Source: Streptomyces qaidamensis
GTDB lineage: Bacteria > Actinomycetota > Actinomycetes > Streptomycetales > Streptomycetaceae
Reading direction: 5' to 3'
Assembly: GCF_001611795.1 (NCBI RefSeq)
Contig: NZ_CP015098.1
Span: forward strand, 7,626,001 to 7,690,000
DNA: 64,000 nucleotides
Shown here: positions 56,193-64,000 of the stretch, in pieces
How the letters are laid out: each line of letters begins with the position of its first letter
Position numbering within the stretch: the stretch's first letter is position 1
The notes under the pieces: generated by a model
What the model was told of the DNA's origin: nothing
Databases searched by the model: none
The model's input: only the letters and a program-made list of their open reading frames with translations
Program-made: the position numbers and the translations under genes

Positions 56193-57041
56193 TCAGCCCT
56201 GGGCGGCCGCGGCCCGCAGAGCGATCCGGTCCTCACCCGCGTACACGTTCATGGAGCTGCCCCGCAGGAAGCCCACCAGCGTCAGGCCCGTCTCGGCCGC
56301 CAGGTCCACCGCCAGCGAGGACGGCGCCGACACGGCCGCCAGGACCGGTATGCCGGCCATCACGGCCTTCTGCGCCAGCTCGAACGAGGCCCGGCCCGAG
56401 ACGAGCAGGATCGCCCGGGACAGCGGTAGCTCCCCGTTCTGCAGGGCACGGCCGACCAGCTTGTCGACCGCGTTGTGCCGGCCCACGTCCTCCCGGACGT
56501 CCAGCAGCTCGCCCTCCTCCGAGAAGAGGGCCGCCGCGTGCAGGCCCCCGGTCCGGTCGAAGACCCGCTGGGCCGCGCGCAGCCGGTCGGGCAGGCTCGC
56601 GAGCAGTTCGGGAGTGACCCGGACCGGGGGAGTGTCGGCGATGGGCCAGCGGGCCGTGGTGCGCACCGCGTCCAGCGACGCCTTGCCGCACAGCCCGCAG
56701 GACGACGTCGTGTAGACGTTGCGTTCCAGCGTGATGTCGGGGACGACCACGTCCGGGGCCGTCTGCACGTCGACCACGTTGTACGTGTTCACCCCGTCGG
56801 CCGTGGCGCCCGCGCAGTAGACGATGTTCCGCAGGTCCGACCGCGCGCCCAGCACCCCCTCGCTCACCAGGAAACCCGCCGCCAGGGCGAAGTCGTCGCC
56901 CGGGGTGCGCATGGTGATCGCCAGCGGCTTGCCGTTGAGCCGGATCTCCAGGGGCTCCTCGGCGACGAGCGTGTCCGGGCGGCTGGAGACCGCCCCGTCG
57001 CGGATGCGGAGAACCTTGCGTCGTTCCGTGACTCGTCCCAT
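56193..57041 (-). CDS. fdhD: Formate dehydrogenase accessory sulfurtransferase FdhD
   Basis: 282 residues. The conserved sulfur-carrying pair is in TTSSCGLCGKASLD; other marks are DFALAAGFLVSEGVL, GGLHAAALFSEEGELLDVREDVGRHNAVDKLVG and LLVSGRASFELAQKA. FdhD transfers sulfur from a cysteine desulfurase to the Mo-bis-MGD cofactor of formate dehydrogenase. It is the last gene of the fdh operon, 7 bp after the Fe-S gene, which explains the maturation of the split enzyme. Mo cofactor-dependent function in the cytoplasm. Confidence 0.93.
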   Translation of the reverse strand: MGRVTERRKVLRIRDGAVSSRPDTLVAEEPLEIRLNGKPLAITMRTPGDDFALAAGFLVSEGVLGARSDLRNIVYCAGATADGVNTYNVVDVQTAPDVVVPDITLERNVYTTSSCGLCGKASLDAVRTTARWPIADTPPVRVTPELLASLPDRLRAAQRVFDRTGGLHAAALFSEEGELLDVREDVGRHNAVDKLVGRALQNGELPLSRAILLVSGRASFELAQKAVMAGIPVLAAVSAPSSLAVDLAAETGLTLVGFLRGSSMNVYAGEDRIALRAAAAQG

Positions 57042-57048
57042 GTCCTGA

Positions 57049-57909
57049 TCAGTCCCGGTTCTGTACGTGCTGGTAGCCGAAGCGGCCCTTGATGCAGAGG
57101 TTGCCGTGGGTCACCGGGTTGTCGTGCGGCGAGGTGACCTTCACGATCTCATTGTCCTGCACGTGCAGCGTCAGGTTGCAGCCCACTCCGCAGTACGCGC
57201 ACACCGTGGTCGTCTCCGTCTGGGCGGACTCGTCCCACGTACCCGCCGCCCGCATGTCGAACTCGGACTTGAACGACAGCGCGCCCGTCGGGCACACCTC
57301 GATGCAGTTGCCGCAGTACACGCACGCCGAGTCGGTGAGCGGTGCGTCGTGCTCCACGGCGATCCGGGCGTCGAAGCCGCGCCCCGCGACCGAGATCGCG
57401 AAGGAGTTCTGCCACTGGTCGCCGCAGGCGTCGACGCACTTGTAGCAGAGGATGCACTTGTCGTAGTCGCGCACATACAGGTCGTTGTCGACCTTCGGCT
57501 CCTCGTTCAGCCGGGCCGCGTCCGGACCGAAGCGGTCCGGCTTCGCCTCGTACTCCTTGAGCCACCCGGCGACCTTCGGGGTGGTCGACAGGTCGACCGA
57601 GGACGCGAGCAGCTCCAGGACGACCTTGCGGCTGTGCCGGGCGCGCTCGGTGTCCGTGCGGACCTCCATGCCCGGCTCCGCCTTGCGCGAGCAGGCCGGG
57701 ACGAGCGTCCTGGCCCCCTCGACCTCGACGACACAGACCCGGCAGGCGTTCTTGGGGCGCAGGGTGTCGCCCTCGCACAGGGTCGGGACGTCCTTCCCGG
57801 CCGCCCGGCAGGCGTCCAGGATGGTCGAGCCCTCGGGGACCCGGGCCTCCTCGCCGTCGAGGGTGAACTCCAGCATGCGGCGCGGGATCCCCAGCGGTGT
57901 GACGGTCAT
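57049..57909 (-). CDS. Formate dehydrogenase Fe-S subunit: NuoG-like N half plus the 4Fe-4S motif of the catalytic subunit
   Basis: 286 residues. Residues 30-80: 2Fe-2S ferredoxin fold (TLCEGDTLRPKNACRVCVVEV). Two 4Fe-4S clusters: DKCILCYKCVDACGDQW and CVYCGNCIEVCPTG. The C terminus then carries CAYCGVGCNLTLHV...GNLCIKG, i.e. the 4Fe-4S motif that normally begins the molybdopterin subunit. It stops right where the catalytic part should continue. So it corresponds to the N-terminal third of FdsA-type formate dehydrogenases. ATG at 57909 overlaps the end of the NuoEF-like gene. Passes electrons from the Mo centre toward FMN/NAD. Confidence 0.9.
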   Translation of the reverse strand: MTVTPLGIPRRMLEFTLDGEEARVPEGSTILDACRAAGKDVPTLCEGDTLRPKNACRVCVVEVEGARTLVPACSRKAEPGMEVRTDTERARHSRKVVLELLASSVDLSTTPKVAGWLKEYEAKPDRFGPDAARLNEEPKVDNDLYVRDYDKCILCYKCVDACGDQWQNSFAISVAGRGFDARIAVEHDAPLTDSACVYCGNCIEVCPTGALSFKSEFDMRAAGTWDESAQTETTTVCAYCGVGCNLTLHVQDNEIVKVTSPHDNPVTHGNLCIKGRFGYQHVQNRD

Positions 57910-59729
57910 TCGTACGCCCCCAGACGGTCGATGGCGGATTCCACGGCGTTCCACGCGGTCTGTCCGAGACCGCAGATCGAGGCGTCCCGCATCGCGCGGC
58001 CGACCTCCCGCAGCAGCGCGATGTCACCGGCGGCGTCGGCGCCCGTGCGCTCCACGATCCGGTGCAGCGCCTCCTCCTGCCGTACCGTCCCGACCCGGCA
58101 CGGTACGCACTGCCCGCACGACTCGTCCCGGAAGAACTCCGCGATGCGCAGCAGCAGCCGGGGCAGGGGCACGCTGTCGTCGAAGGCCATCACCACCCCC
58201 GAGCCGAGGGTCGTGCCGGCTTCGCGCGTGCCCTCGAAGGTGAGCGGGACGTCCAGCTCGTCGGCGCGTACGAAACCGCCGGCCGCCCCGCCGAGCAGCA
58301 CCGCCCGCAGCCCCTCGCGCACCCCGGCCAGGGTGAGCACGTCCCCGAGCGTCGCGCCGAACGGCACCTCGTAGACACCGGGCCGCATTACGCTCCCGGA
58401 CACGCAGAACAGCTTCGGCCCGGTGGAGCGGCCGGTGCCGATCGCCGCGTACGCCGGGGCGCCCATGGTCAGGATCGGCAGCACGTTGACCAGCGTCTCC
58501 ACGTTGTTCTCGACCGTCGGCTTGCCGAACAGGCCCTTCTCCACCGGGAACGGCGGCTTGGAGCGCGGCTCGCCCCGGTAGCCCTCGATGGAGTTGAACA
58601 GGGCCGTCTCCTCACCGCAGATGTAGGCGCCCGCGCCGCGCCGGATCTCGATGTCGAAGGCGTAGCCCTGCCCGAGCACGTCGTCGCCGAGCAGTCCGCG
58701 CGCACGGGCCTGCCCGATCGCGTGCTCCAGCAGGTGCAGGGCGCGCGGGTACTCGCCGCGCAGATACAGGTAGCCCCGGTGGGCGCCGGTCGCGTACCCG
58801 GCGATCGTCATGGCCTCGATCAGCGCGTACGGGTCGCCCTCCATGAGCACCCGGTCCTTGAAGGTGCCCGGCTCCGACTCGTCGGCGTTGCAGACGAGGT
58901 AGTGCGGACGGTCGGGCTGGGACGCCGTGGCCTGCCACTTGCGGCCGGTGGGGAAGGCGGCGCCGCCACGTCCGACCAGGCCCGAGTCGGTGACCTCGCG
59001 GATGACCCCGGCCGGACCCAGCTCGAAGGCCCGGCGCAGGGCGGTGTAGCCGCCGTGGGCGCGGTAGTCGTCGAGGGACGACGGGTCGACCACGCCGACC
59101 CGGTGCAGCAGCATCAGACCGTCCTGCCCCGCCTGCGGTACCGCCAGCGCGGCGGGCGGTTCCTCCGGCGCGGAGCCGGGCGAGCCGGCGGCGAGCACGG
59201 CCTCCTCGACGGTCGCCGGCGCGGAGACCGCCGTACGGACGGGGTCCCCGGCCTTGATCGCGAGCGCGGCCGGGGCCCGTTCGCACAGGCCCAGGCACGG
59301 GCTGCGCTCGACACTGACCCCGCTGCCCAGGCCCAGCCGTGTCTCGATCCCGGCACACAGCTCCGGCGCCCCGGCCGCCGCGCACGCCAGGTCCGTGCAC
59401 ACGTGCAGCACGGTCGCCGGACGCGGCTTGACCGAGAACATGGCGTAGAAGGTGGCGACCCCGTAGGCCTCCGCCGGCGGCACCGTCAGCCGCCGGCACA
59501 GGTAGTCGAGGGCGCCCTCGCTGATCCAGCCGATCCGGTCGTTGACGGCGTGCAGCCCCGGCAACAGCAGGTCGCGCCGGTCCCGGGCCTCACGTCCGCC
59601 ACGGGCCCACCGCAGGTCGGCGTCCGAGCGGTCGGCGCCCTCCCAGGAGGACTCGGGAGGCCCGAGCAGGGCGTCGACGGCCGCCCGTTCCTCGTCCGTC
59701 GGTTTGCTGTCACCGAAGTGCAGGTCCAC
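57906..59729 (-). CDS. NuoE-NuoF fusion subunit of NAD-dependent formate dehydrogenase
   Basis: 607 residues. N-terminal NuoE-like domain with the thioredoxin-fold 2Fe-2S Cys (CTDLACAAAGAPELC ... SPCLGLCERAP), then NuoF-like domain: FMN-binding GLVGRGGAAFPTGRKW, NADESEPGTFKDR and GAGAYICGEETAL for NADH binding, and the 4Fe-4S site ESCGQCVPCRVGT. It takes electrons from the Mo subunit to NAD+ (FdsB/FdsG joined). GTG at 59729; its stop overlaps the next gene by ATGA, and the alpha gene ends 6 bp upstream. Fusion of E and F is typical of actinobacteria. Confidence 0.93.
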   Translation of the reverse strand: MDLHFGDSKPTDEERAAVDALLGPPESSWEGADRSDADLRWARGGREARDRRDLLLPGLHAVNDRIGWISEGALDYLCRRLTVPPAEAYGVATFYAMFSVKPRPATVLHVCTDLACAAAGAPELCAGIETRLGLGSGVSVERSPCLGLCERAPAALAIKAGDPVRTAVSAPATVEEAVLAAGSPGSAPEEPPAALAVPQAGQDGLMLLHRVGVVDPSSLDDYRAHGGYTALRRAFELGPAGVIREVTDSGLVGRGGAAFPTGRKWQATASQPDRPHYLVCNADESEPGTFKDRVLMEGDPYALIEAMTIAGYATGAHRGYLYLRGEYPRALHLLEHAIGQARARGLLGDDVLGQGYAFDIEIRRGAGAYICGEETALFNSIEGYRGEPRSKPPFPVEKGLFGKPTVENNVETLVNVLPILTMGAPAYAAIGTGRSTGPKLFCVSGSVMRPGVYEVPFGATLGDVLTLAGVREGLRAVLLGGAAGGFVRADELDVPLTFEGTREAGTTLGSGVVMAFDDSVPLPRLLLRIAEFFRDESCGQCVPCRVGTVRQEEALHRIVERTGADAAGDIALLREVGRAMRDASICGLGQTAWNAVESAIDRLGAYE

Positions 59730-59735
59730 AGTGCG

Positions 59736-61661
59736 TCACCCCACGATGGTCGCGATGGGCAGCTTCTCGATCCGGATCGCCGACGCCTTGAACTCAGCCG
59801 TCCCGGCGATCGGGCAGTTCGCCTCGATCGTCAGGGCGTTGGTGTCCACCTCGTCGGGGAAGTGCATGGTCATGAAGGCGAGCCCGGGCCGCAGTGCGGT
59901 GTCCACCCACACCGGCGCGGTCACCGACCCGCGCCGCGAGGTCACCTGGACCTGCTCGCCGACCACGACCCCGTAGCGCTCGGCGTCCTCCGGGCTCAGC
60001 TCGATGAACTCGCCGCGCCTGAGCGGCGAGGCGTAACCGCCGCTCTGCACACCGGTGTTGTACGAGTCGAGCCGCCGCCCGGTGGTGAGCCGGATCGGAT
60101 AGCGGTCGTCGGTGAGGTCCACGGGAGGGTCGTGCTGCACGAGGCCGAAGGGCGCGAGCGGGCCGCGCCTGGAGGGGTCGGTCTCCCACAACCGGCCGTG
60201 CAGATAGCTGGGTTCGATGCCGTCCGTGCTCGGGCAGGGCCACTGGATGCCCTGGTGCTCCTCCAGGCGCTCGTACGTCATGCCGTAGTGGTCGGGCGAG
60301 ACGGCCCTCAGCTCGTTCCACACGGTCTCGGCGTCGGCGTACTTCCAGTCGTGGCCGAGGCGGGCGGCGAGGTCGCAGATGATGTCGATGTCCTCGCGGG
60401 CCTCGCCGGGCGGAGTGACGGCCTTGCGGACGCGCTGGACCCGCCGCTCGCTGTTGGTGGTCGTGCCGTCGGTCTCCGCCCAGCCGGCGGTGGCCGGCAG
60501 GACGACGTCCGCGAGCTCGGCGGTCTTCGTCAGGAAGATGTCCTGCACGACCAGGAAGTCCAGGGCCTTCAGCCGCCGCACGGCCTGCTCGCTGTCGGCC
60601 TCGGACTGGGCCGGGTTCTCGCCGATGCAGTACACGGCCCGCAACGAGCCGTCCTCCATGGCCTCGAACATCTCCGTGAGGTTCAGGCCGTAGTGCGGCT
60701 GGATCACCGTGTCCCAGGCCGACTCGAACTTGAGCCGCACGTCCGGGTCGAGGAGGTCCTGGAAGCCGGGCAGCCGGTTGGGGATCGCCCCCATGTCGCC
60801 GCCGCCCTGTACGTTGTTCTGCCCGCGCAGGGGCTGCAGGCCAGAGCCGTAGCGGCCGACGTGCCCGGTGAGCAGCGACAGGTTGATCAGGGCGCGGACG
60901 TTGTCGGTGCCGTTGTGGTGCTCGGTGATGCCCAGGGTCCAGCACAACTGGGCCCGTTCGGCCCGGGCGTAGGCGTGCGCCAGCTCGCGGATCGCCGCCG
61001 CCGGCACGCCCGTCACCTTCTCGGCGAGCGACAGCGTCCACGGTTCGACCAGGGCCTTGTACTCCTCGAAGCCGGTGGTGGCCCGCTGGATGAACGCCTC
61101 GTTGGCGAGCCCCGCGTGGATGATCTCGCGGCCGACCGCGTGGGCCAGCGGGATGTCCGTGCCGACGTTGAGCCCCATCCAGCTCTCCGCCCACTCGGCG
61201 GTCGAGGTGCGGCGCGGATCGACGGCGTACATCCGGGCGCCGTTCCTGATCCCCTTCAGCACGTGCTGGAAGAAGATCGGGTGCGCGAACCGGGCGTTGG
61301 AGCCCCACATCACGATGACGTCGGTGTGCTCGATCTCCTCGTACGACGACGTCCCGCCGCCCGAGCCGAACGCCGCCGACAGGCCCGCCACGCTCGGGGC
61401 GTGACAGGTGCGGTTGCAGGAGTCGACGTTGTTGGTGCCCATGACGACCCGGGCGAACTTCTGCGCCACGTAGTTCATCTCGTTGGTGGCGCGGGCGCAG
61501 CTGAACATGCCGAAGGCGTCGCGGTTGCGCCCGATGCCCAGGGCGGCCCGGTCCAGGGCCTCCTCCCAGGTGGCCTGCCGGAACGGCTCGTCGCGGGAGT
61601 CCCGGACGAGGGGGTGAGTGAGCCGGGTGTAGGTCTTGGGGGTCCGGTCGCGTTTCCTCAT
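59736..61661 (-). CDS. Molybdopterin catalytic subunit of formate dehydrogenase (lacks its N-terminal 4Fe-4S motif)
   Basis: 641 residues. It begins MRKRDRTPKTYTRLTHPLVRD, i.e. just after where the CxxCxxxC...CIKG motif should be; that motif is in a different gene (57049-57909). Active-site region GTNNVDSCNRTCHAPSVAGL corresponds to the NVDxCARVUHGPS of formate dehydrogenases with Cys replacing Sec and His next to it. MGD-binding marks include VIMWGSNARFAHP, LNVGTDIPLAHA and DLTDDRYPIRLTTGR. C-terminal MGD-binding/DMSOR-type cap is complete. ATG overlaps the stop of the PanE gene. Oxidises formate to CO2. Confidence 0.92.
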   Translation of the reverse strand: MRKRDRTPKTYTRLTHPLVRDSRDEPFRQATWEEALDRAALGIGRNRDAFGMFSCARATNEMNYVAQKFARVVMGTNNVDSCNRTCHAPSVAGLSAAFGSGGGTSSYEEIEHTDVIVMWGSNARFAHPIFFQHVLKGIRNGARMYAVDPRRTSTAEWAESWMGLNVGTDIPLAHAVGREIIHAGLANEAFIQRATTGFEEYKALVEPWTLSLAEKVTGVPAAAIRELAHAYARAERAQLCWTLGITEHHNGTDNVRALINLSLLTGHVGRYGSGLQPLRGQNNVQGGGDMGAIPNRLPGFQDLLDPDVRLKFESAWDTVIQPHYGLNLTEMFEAMEDGSLRAVYCIGENPAQSEADSEQAVRRLKALDFLVVQDIFLTKTAELADVVLPATAGWAETDGTTTNSERRVQRVRKAVTPPGEAREDIDIICDLAARLGHDWKYADAETVWNELRAVSPDHYGMTYERLEEHQGIQWPCPSTDGIEPSYLHGRLWETDPSRRGPLAPFGLVQHDPPVDLTDDRYPIRLTTGRRLDSYNTGVQSGGYASPLRRGEFIELSPEDAERYGVVVGEQVQVTSRRGSVTAPVWVDTALRPGLAFMTMHFPDEVDTNALTIEANCPIAGTAEFKASAIRIEKLPIATIVG

Positions 61662-62629
61662 GCGGCGCTCCTCAGCGCGAGCAGGTCCGAGATGGCGTGC
61701 ACGGTGCGCAGGGTGGGCACCTCGACGCCGGTGATCTCCGCCAGCTCGACCACCGCCGCCAGCAGCACGTCGAGTTCCAGCGGCTTGCCGCGCTCCAGGT
61801 CCTGGAGCGTGGAGGTGCGGTGGTCGCCGACCCGCTCGGCGCCCGCGAGCCGGCGTTCGATGGAGACCCCGACCTCGCAGCCGAGGGCCCCGGCGACCGC
61901 CAGCGTCTCGGCCATCATGATCTCGATGACCTTGCGGGTGCCGCCGTGCAGACACATCTGCCGCATGGTGGCGCGGGCGAGGGCGCTGATCGGGTTGAAG
62001 GAGATGTTGCCGAGCAGCTTGACCCAGATGTCGCTGCGCAGGTCCGGTTCGACCGGGCACTTCAGCCCGCCCGCCTGCATGGCCTCACTGAAGGCGAGAC
62101 AGCGGGCGGAGCGGCTGCGGTCGGGCTCGCCGATGGAGAACCGCGTGCCCTCCAAATGCCGGACGACGCCCGGCCCTTCGAGCTCGGTCGCCGCGTAGAC
62201 GACACAGCCGACGGCCCGTTCGGGCGCGAGCACCGCACTGACCGCGCCGTCCGGGTCGACACTCTCGACACGGTGGCCGTCGTACGGGCCGCCGTGCCGG
62301 TGGAAGTACCACCAGGGGATGCCGTTCTGAGCCGCGACGACCGTGGTCGTCCCGTGCAGCAAGGGCGCGATCAGCGGCCCGCACGCCGCGTACGCGTTGG
62401 CCTTCAGGCCCAGGAAGACATGGTCGACCGGGCCGACCTCGGCCGGGTCGTCGGTGGCGTGGGGGTGCGCGGTGAAGTCGCCGCGTGGGCTGCGCACCCG
62501 GACTCCGTGCTGCCTCATGGCCGCCAGATGCGGTCCACGGGCGATGAGATGCACCTCGGCACCCGCGCGGTGGAGCGCGGCGCCGACGTAGGCGCCGATG
62601 GCACCGGCGCCGAGAACTGCGACTTTCAC
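61658..62629 (-). CDS. 2-dehydropantoate 2-reductase family protein (ApbA/PanE-like)
   Basis: 323 residues. N-terminal Rossmann motif VAVLGAGAIGAYVGAAL, then FLGLKANAYAACGPL, AQNGIPWW, and the C-terminal catalytic Lys region IWVKLLGNISFNPISALARATM. Ketopantoate reductases make pantoate for coenzyme A, but the family also contains other 2-hydroxyacid oxidoreductases. Being the first gene of the fdh operon and overlapping the catalytic subunit is unexpected, so a role beyond CoA synthesis is possible. Divergent from the OFA transporter. Confidence 0.87.
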   Translation of the reverse strand: MKVAVLGAGAIGAYVGAALHRAGAEVHLIARGPHLAAMRQHGVRVRSPRGDFTAHPHATDDPAEVGPVDHVFLGLKANAYAACGPLIAPLLHGTTTVVAAQNGIPWWYFHRHGGPYDGHRVESVDPDGAVSAVLAPERAVGCVVYAATELEGPGVVRHLEGTRFSIGEPDRSRSARCLAFSEAMQAGGLKCPVEPDLRSDIWVKLLGNISFNPISALARATMRQMCLHGGTRKVIEIMMAETLAVAGALGCEVGVSIERRLAGAERVGDHRTSTLQDLERGKPLELDVLLAAVVELAEITGVEVPTLRTVHAISDLLALRSAA

Positions 62630-62727
62630 GAGAACACTCCGTTCGGTTTGAGGGATACCGCGGAGGTGGCTGCCGTCCGGCCGCCCGACGGGTCGCGTAT
62701 GGCTCGCGGACGGCTTGTGTCGACGAA

Positions 62728-62743
62728 ATATTGTCTACAGTAT
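62728..62743. promoter_or_regulatory. GntR-like inverted repeat between the fdh operon and the transporter
   Basis: ATATTGT-CT-ACAGTAT, arms of 7 bases with one mismatch, in the AT-richest spot of the 235-bp divergent gap. TGT-N-ACA type sites are typical of GntR/FCD regulators. It could coordinate both directions. Confidence 0.55.
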
Positions 62744-62864
62744 GGAGGTTGGGGCGGCAAGGGTCCGTGCGTCGACCGTTCGGCGCATGCTGGATACCGC
62801 TCACCGCATACGGTCGACGCTCCGTCTTCTCAACTCCCCTGCGGATCCCTACCGTCCGGGGTTC

Positions 62865-64000
62865 ATGAGTCCCCCAGTCGCGCCCCCGGGCTGGAGCCGC
62901 TGGCTCGTTCCGCCCGCCGCTCTCTCCGTCCATCTCTCCATCGGCCAGGCCTACGCCTGGAGCGTGTTCAAACCGCCCCTGGAGTCCGCGCTCGGCCTCA
63001 GCGGCACCCAGAGCGCGCTGCCCTTCCAGCTGGGCATCGTCATGCTGGGCCTGTCCGCCGCGTTCGGCGGCACGCTCGTGGAGCGCAAGGGCCCGCGCTG
63101 GGCGATGACCGTCGCCCTGATCTGCTTCTCCTCCGGCTTCCTGCTCTCCGCGCTGGGCGCGTCCCTGGAGCAGTACTGGCTGATCGTGTTCGGCTACGGC
63201 TTCGTCGGCGGCATCGGTCTCGGCATCGGCTACATCTCGCCCGTCTCCACCCTGATCAAGTGGTTCCCGGACCGGCCCGGCATGGCCACCGGCATCGCCA
63301 TCATGGGCTTCGGCGGCGGCGCGCTCATCGCCTCGCCGTGGTCGGCCCAGATGCTGGAGTCGTTCGGCGGCGACAGCTCCGGCATCGCGCTCGCGTTCCT
63401 CGTGCACGGGCTGTCGTACGCCGTGTTCATGCTGCTGGGTGTGCTCTTGGTCCGGGTGCCTCCTGCCGAGAAGCCCGTGGAGAGCGGGCCGAGTGTTCTC
63501 GCCGGCCCGCAGGTCTCCGCGAACCAGGCCATCCGCACCCCGCAGTTCTGGTGCCTGTGGGTCGTGCTCTGCATGAACGTCACCGCCGGCATCGGCATCC
63601 TGGAGAAGGCCGCGCCGATGATCACGGACTTCTTCGCGGACACCTCCACCCCGGTGTCGGTGACGGCCGCCGCCGGTTTCGTCGCACTGCTGTCGGCGGC
63701 GAACATGGCGGGCCGCATCGGCTGGTCGTCGACGTCCGACCTCATCGGCCGTAAGAACATCTACCGCGTCTACCTGGGCGTCGGCGCGATCATGTACGCG
63801 CTCATCGCCCTCTTCGGCGACTCCTCCAAGCCCCTGTTCGTCCTGTGCGCGCTGGTCATCCTCTCCTTCTACGGCGGTGGTTTCGCCACGATTCCGGCGT
63901 ATCTGAAGGATTTGTTCGGTACGTACCAGGTCGGCGCCATCCACGGGCGGCTGCTCACCGCCTGGTCCACGGCCGGGGTGCTCGGCCCGCTGATCGTGAA
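62865..64000 (+). CDS. MFS transporter, oxalate:formate antiporter (OFA) family, 3' end beyond the window
   Basis: At least 378 residues, open at the right edge. N-terminal segment VHLSIGQAYAWSVFKPPLE is the OFA hallmark; GTLVERKGPRWAMTVALIC and GGIGLGIGYISPVSTLIKWFPDRPGMATGIAIMGFGGGALI follow, and the second half has TPQFWCLWVVLCMNVTAGIGI and FYGGGFATIPAYLKDLFG. OFA proteins exchange oxalate, formate or related acids. Divergent from the formate dehydrogenase operon, so formate uptake or export is the natural role. An in-frame ATG at 62787 is an alternative start. Confidence 0.88.
   Translation, partial: MSPPVAPPGWSRWLVPPAALSVHLSIGQAYAWSVFKPPLESALGLSGTQSALPFQLGIVMLGLSAAFGGTLVERKGPRWAMTVALICFSSGFLLSALGASLEQYWLIVFGYGFVGGIGLGIGYISPVSTLIKWFPDRPGMATGIAIMGFGGGALIASPWSAQMLESFGGDSSGIALAFLVHGLSYAVFMLLGVLLVRVPPAEKPVESGPSVLAGPQVSANQAIRTPQFWCLWVVLCMNVTAGIGILEKAAPMITDFFADTSTPVSVTAAAGFVALLSAANMAGRIGWSSTSDLIGRKNIYRVYLGVGAIMYALIALFGDSSKPLFVLCALVILSFYGGGFATIPAYLKDLFGTYQVGAIHGRLLTAWSTAGVLGPLIV

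Noticed and set aside
58062..62198. Open frame of 1378 codons on the plus strand, antisense to the formate dehydrogenase operon
   Set aside because: The real genes on the other strand have full family motifs; the antisense frame is a codon-bias shadow with Arg/Gly/Val-rich sequence and no recognisable domain.

Overview
The window is about 72% GC by inspection, uses GTG/TTG starts freely, has rare in-frame TTA codons and is packed with short divergent or translationally coupled genes. Together with families such as DUF6158, baeRF2/Rv2629-like factors, DUF5753 XRE regulators, CebR boxes and secreted CBM2 cellulases, this points to a Streptomyces (or very close actinomycete) chromosome, probably an arm-proximal or accessory-rich part. 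No rRNA, tRNA, CRISPR array, prophage or replication origin was seen.

Layout. (1) 1-9.6 kb: a wrecked PAP2/diacylglycerol-kinase gene split into two opposed fragments, then a stress/housekeeping block: MOSC protein, ABC-F ATPase, a baeRF2/Rv2629-type ribosome factor whose 3' end is partly duplicated, DUF6158, PfpI, CBS pair, DUF2795 with a sigma-B-like promoter, a pyruvate-oxidase-like TPP enzyme and a SigB/SigF-family sigma factor. (2) 9.6-22.7 kb: secreted and envelope genes, an aminotransferase-fold protein lacking a visible PLP lysine coupled to a metallo-beta-lactamase-fold hydrolase, a DedA/MBL pair, a holin-like/phosphatase fusion, a MoxR ATPase coupled to a metallopeptidase/VWA protein, OsmC, a CorA-like membrane protein and a GDPD. 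(3) 22.7-30.2 kb: a second-type dnaK with a HAIR-like element, followed by a 5.1-kb composite transposon (two inverted, almost identical 1398-bp IS701-family copies around a secreted LamG protein) sitting exactly where dnaK and an orphan narJ would have shared a CTAG stop. (4) 30.3-36.4 kb: regulators (two XRE, one WYL with a striking palindrome over its start codon), PCD/DcoH dehydratase, a methyltransferase, small orphans and an MmpS-like protein that has lost its stop codon. (5) 36.5-44.5 kb: a cellulose-degradation locus: GH74+CBM2 and GH48+CBM2 on one strand, GH6+CBM2 on the other, with CebR operators in the divergent promoter region and TTA codons at the start of the GH6 side. (6) 44.5-56.1 kb: methyltransferase, SDR under a MerR-type operator, aldo/keto reductase, acyl-CoA synthetase, LysR/bile-acid-type symporter pair, DUF4185/DUF5005-like and sialidase pair, quinone oxidoreductase/MarR pair. 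(7) 56.2-64 kb: a tightly coupled operon for an NAD-linked formate dehydrogenase with FdhD and a PanE-like reductase, divergent from an oxalate/formate-type MFS transporter that runs off the window. The formate dehydrogenase alpha chain is split: its N-terminal Fe-S half, including the 4Fe-4S motif that normally begins the molybdopterin domain, is a separate gene at the other end of the operon.

The coherent functional units are therefore cellulose utilisation (CebR-controlled, possibly bldA-gated), formate uptake/oxidation, and general stress response; the most unusual structures are the split formate dehydrogenase, the composite transposon with its cargo, and the rearranged PAP2/DAGK remnant.
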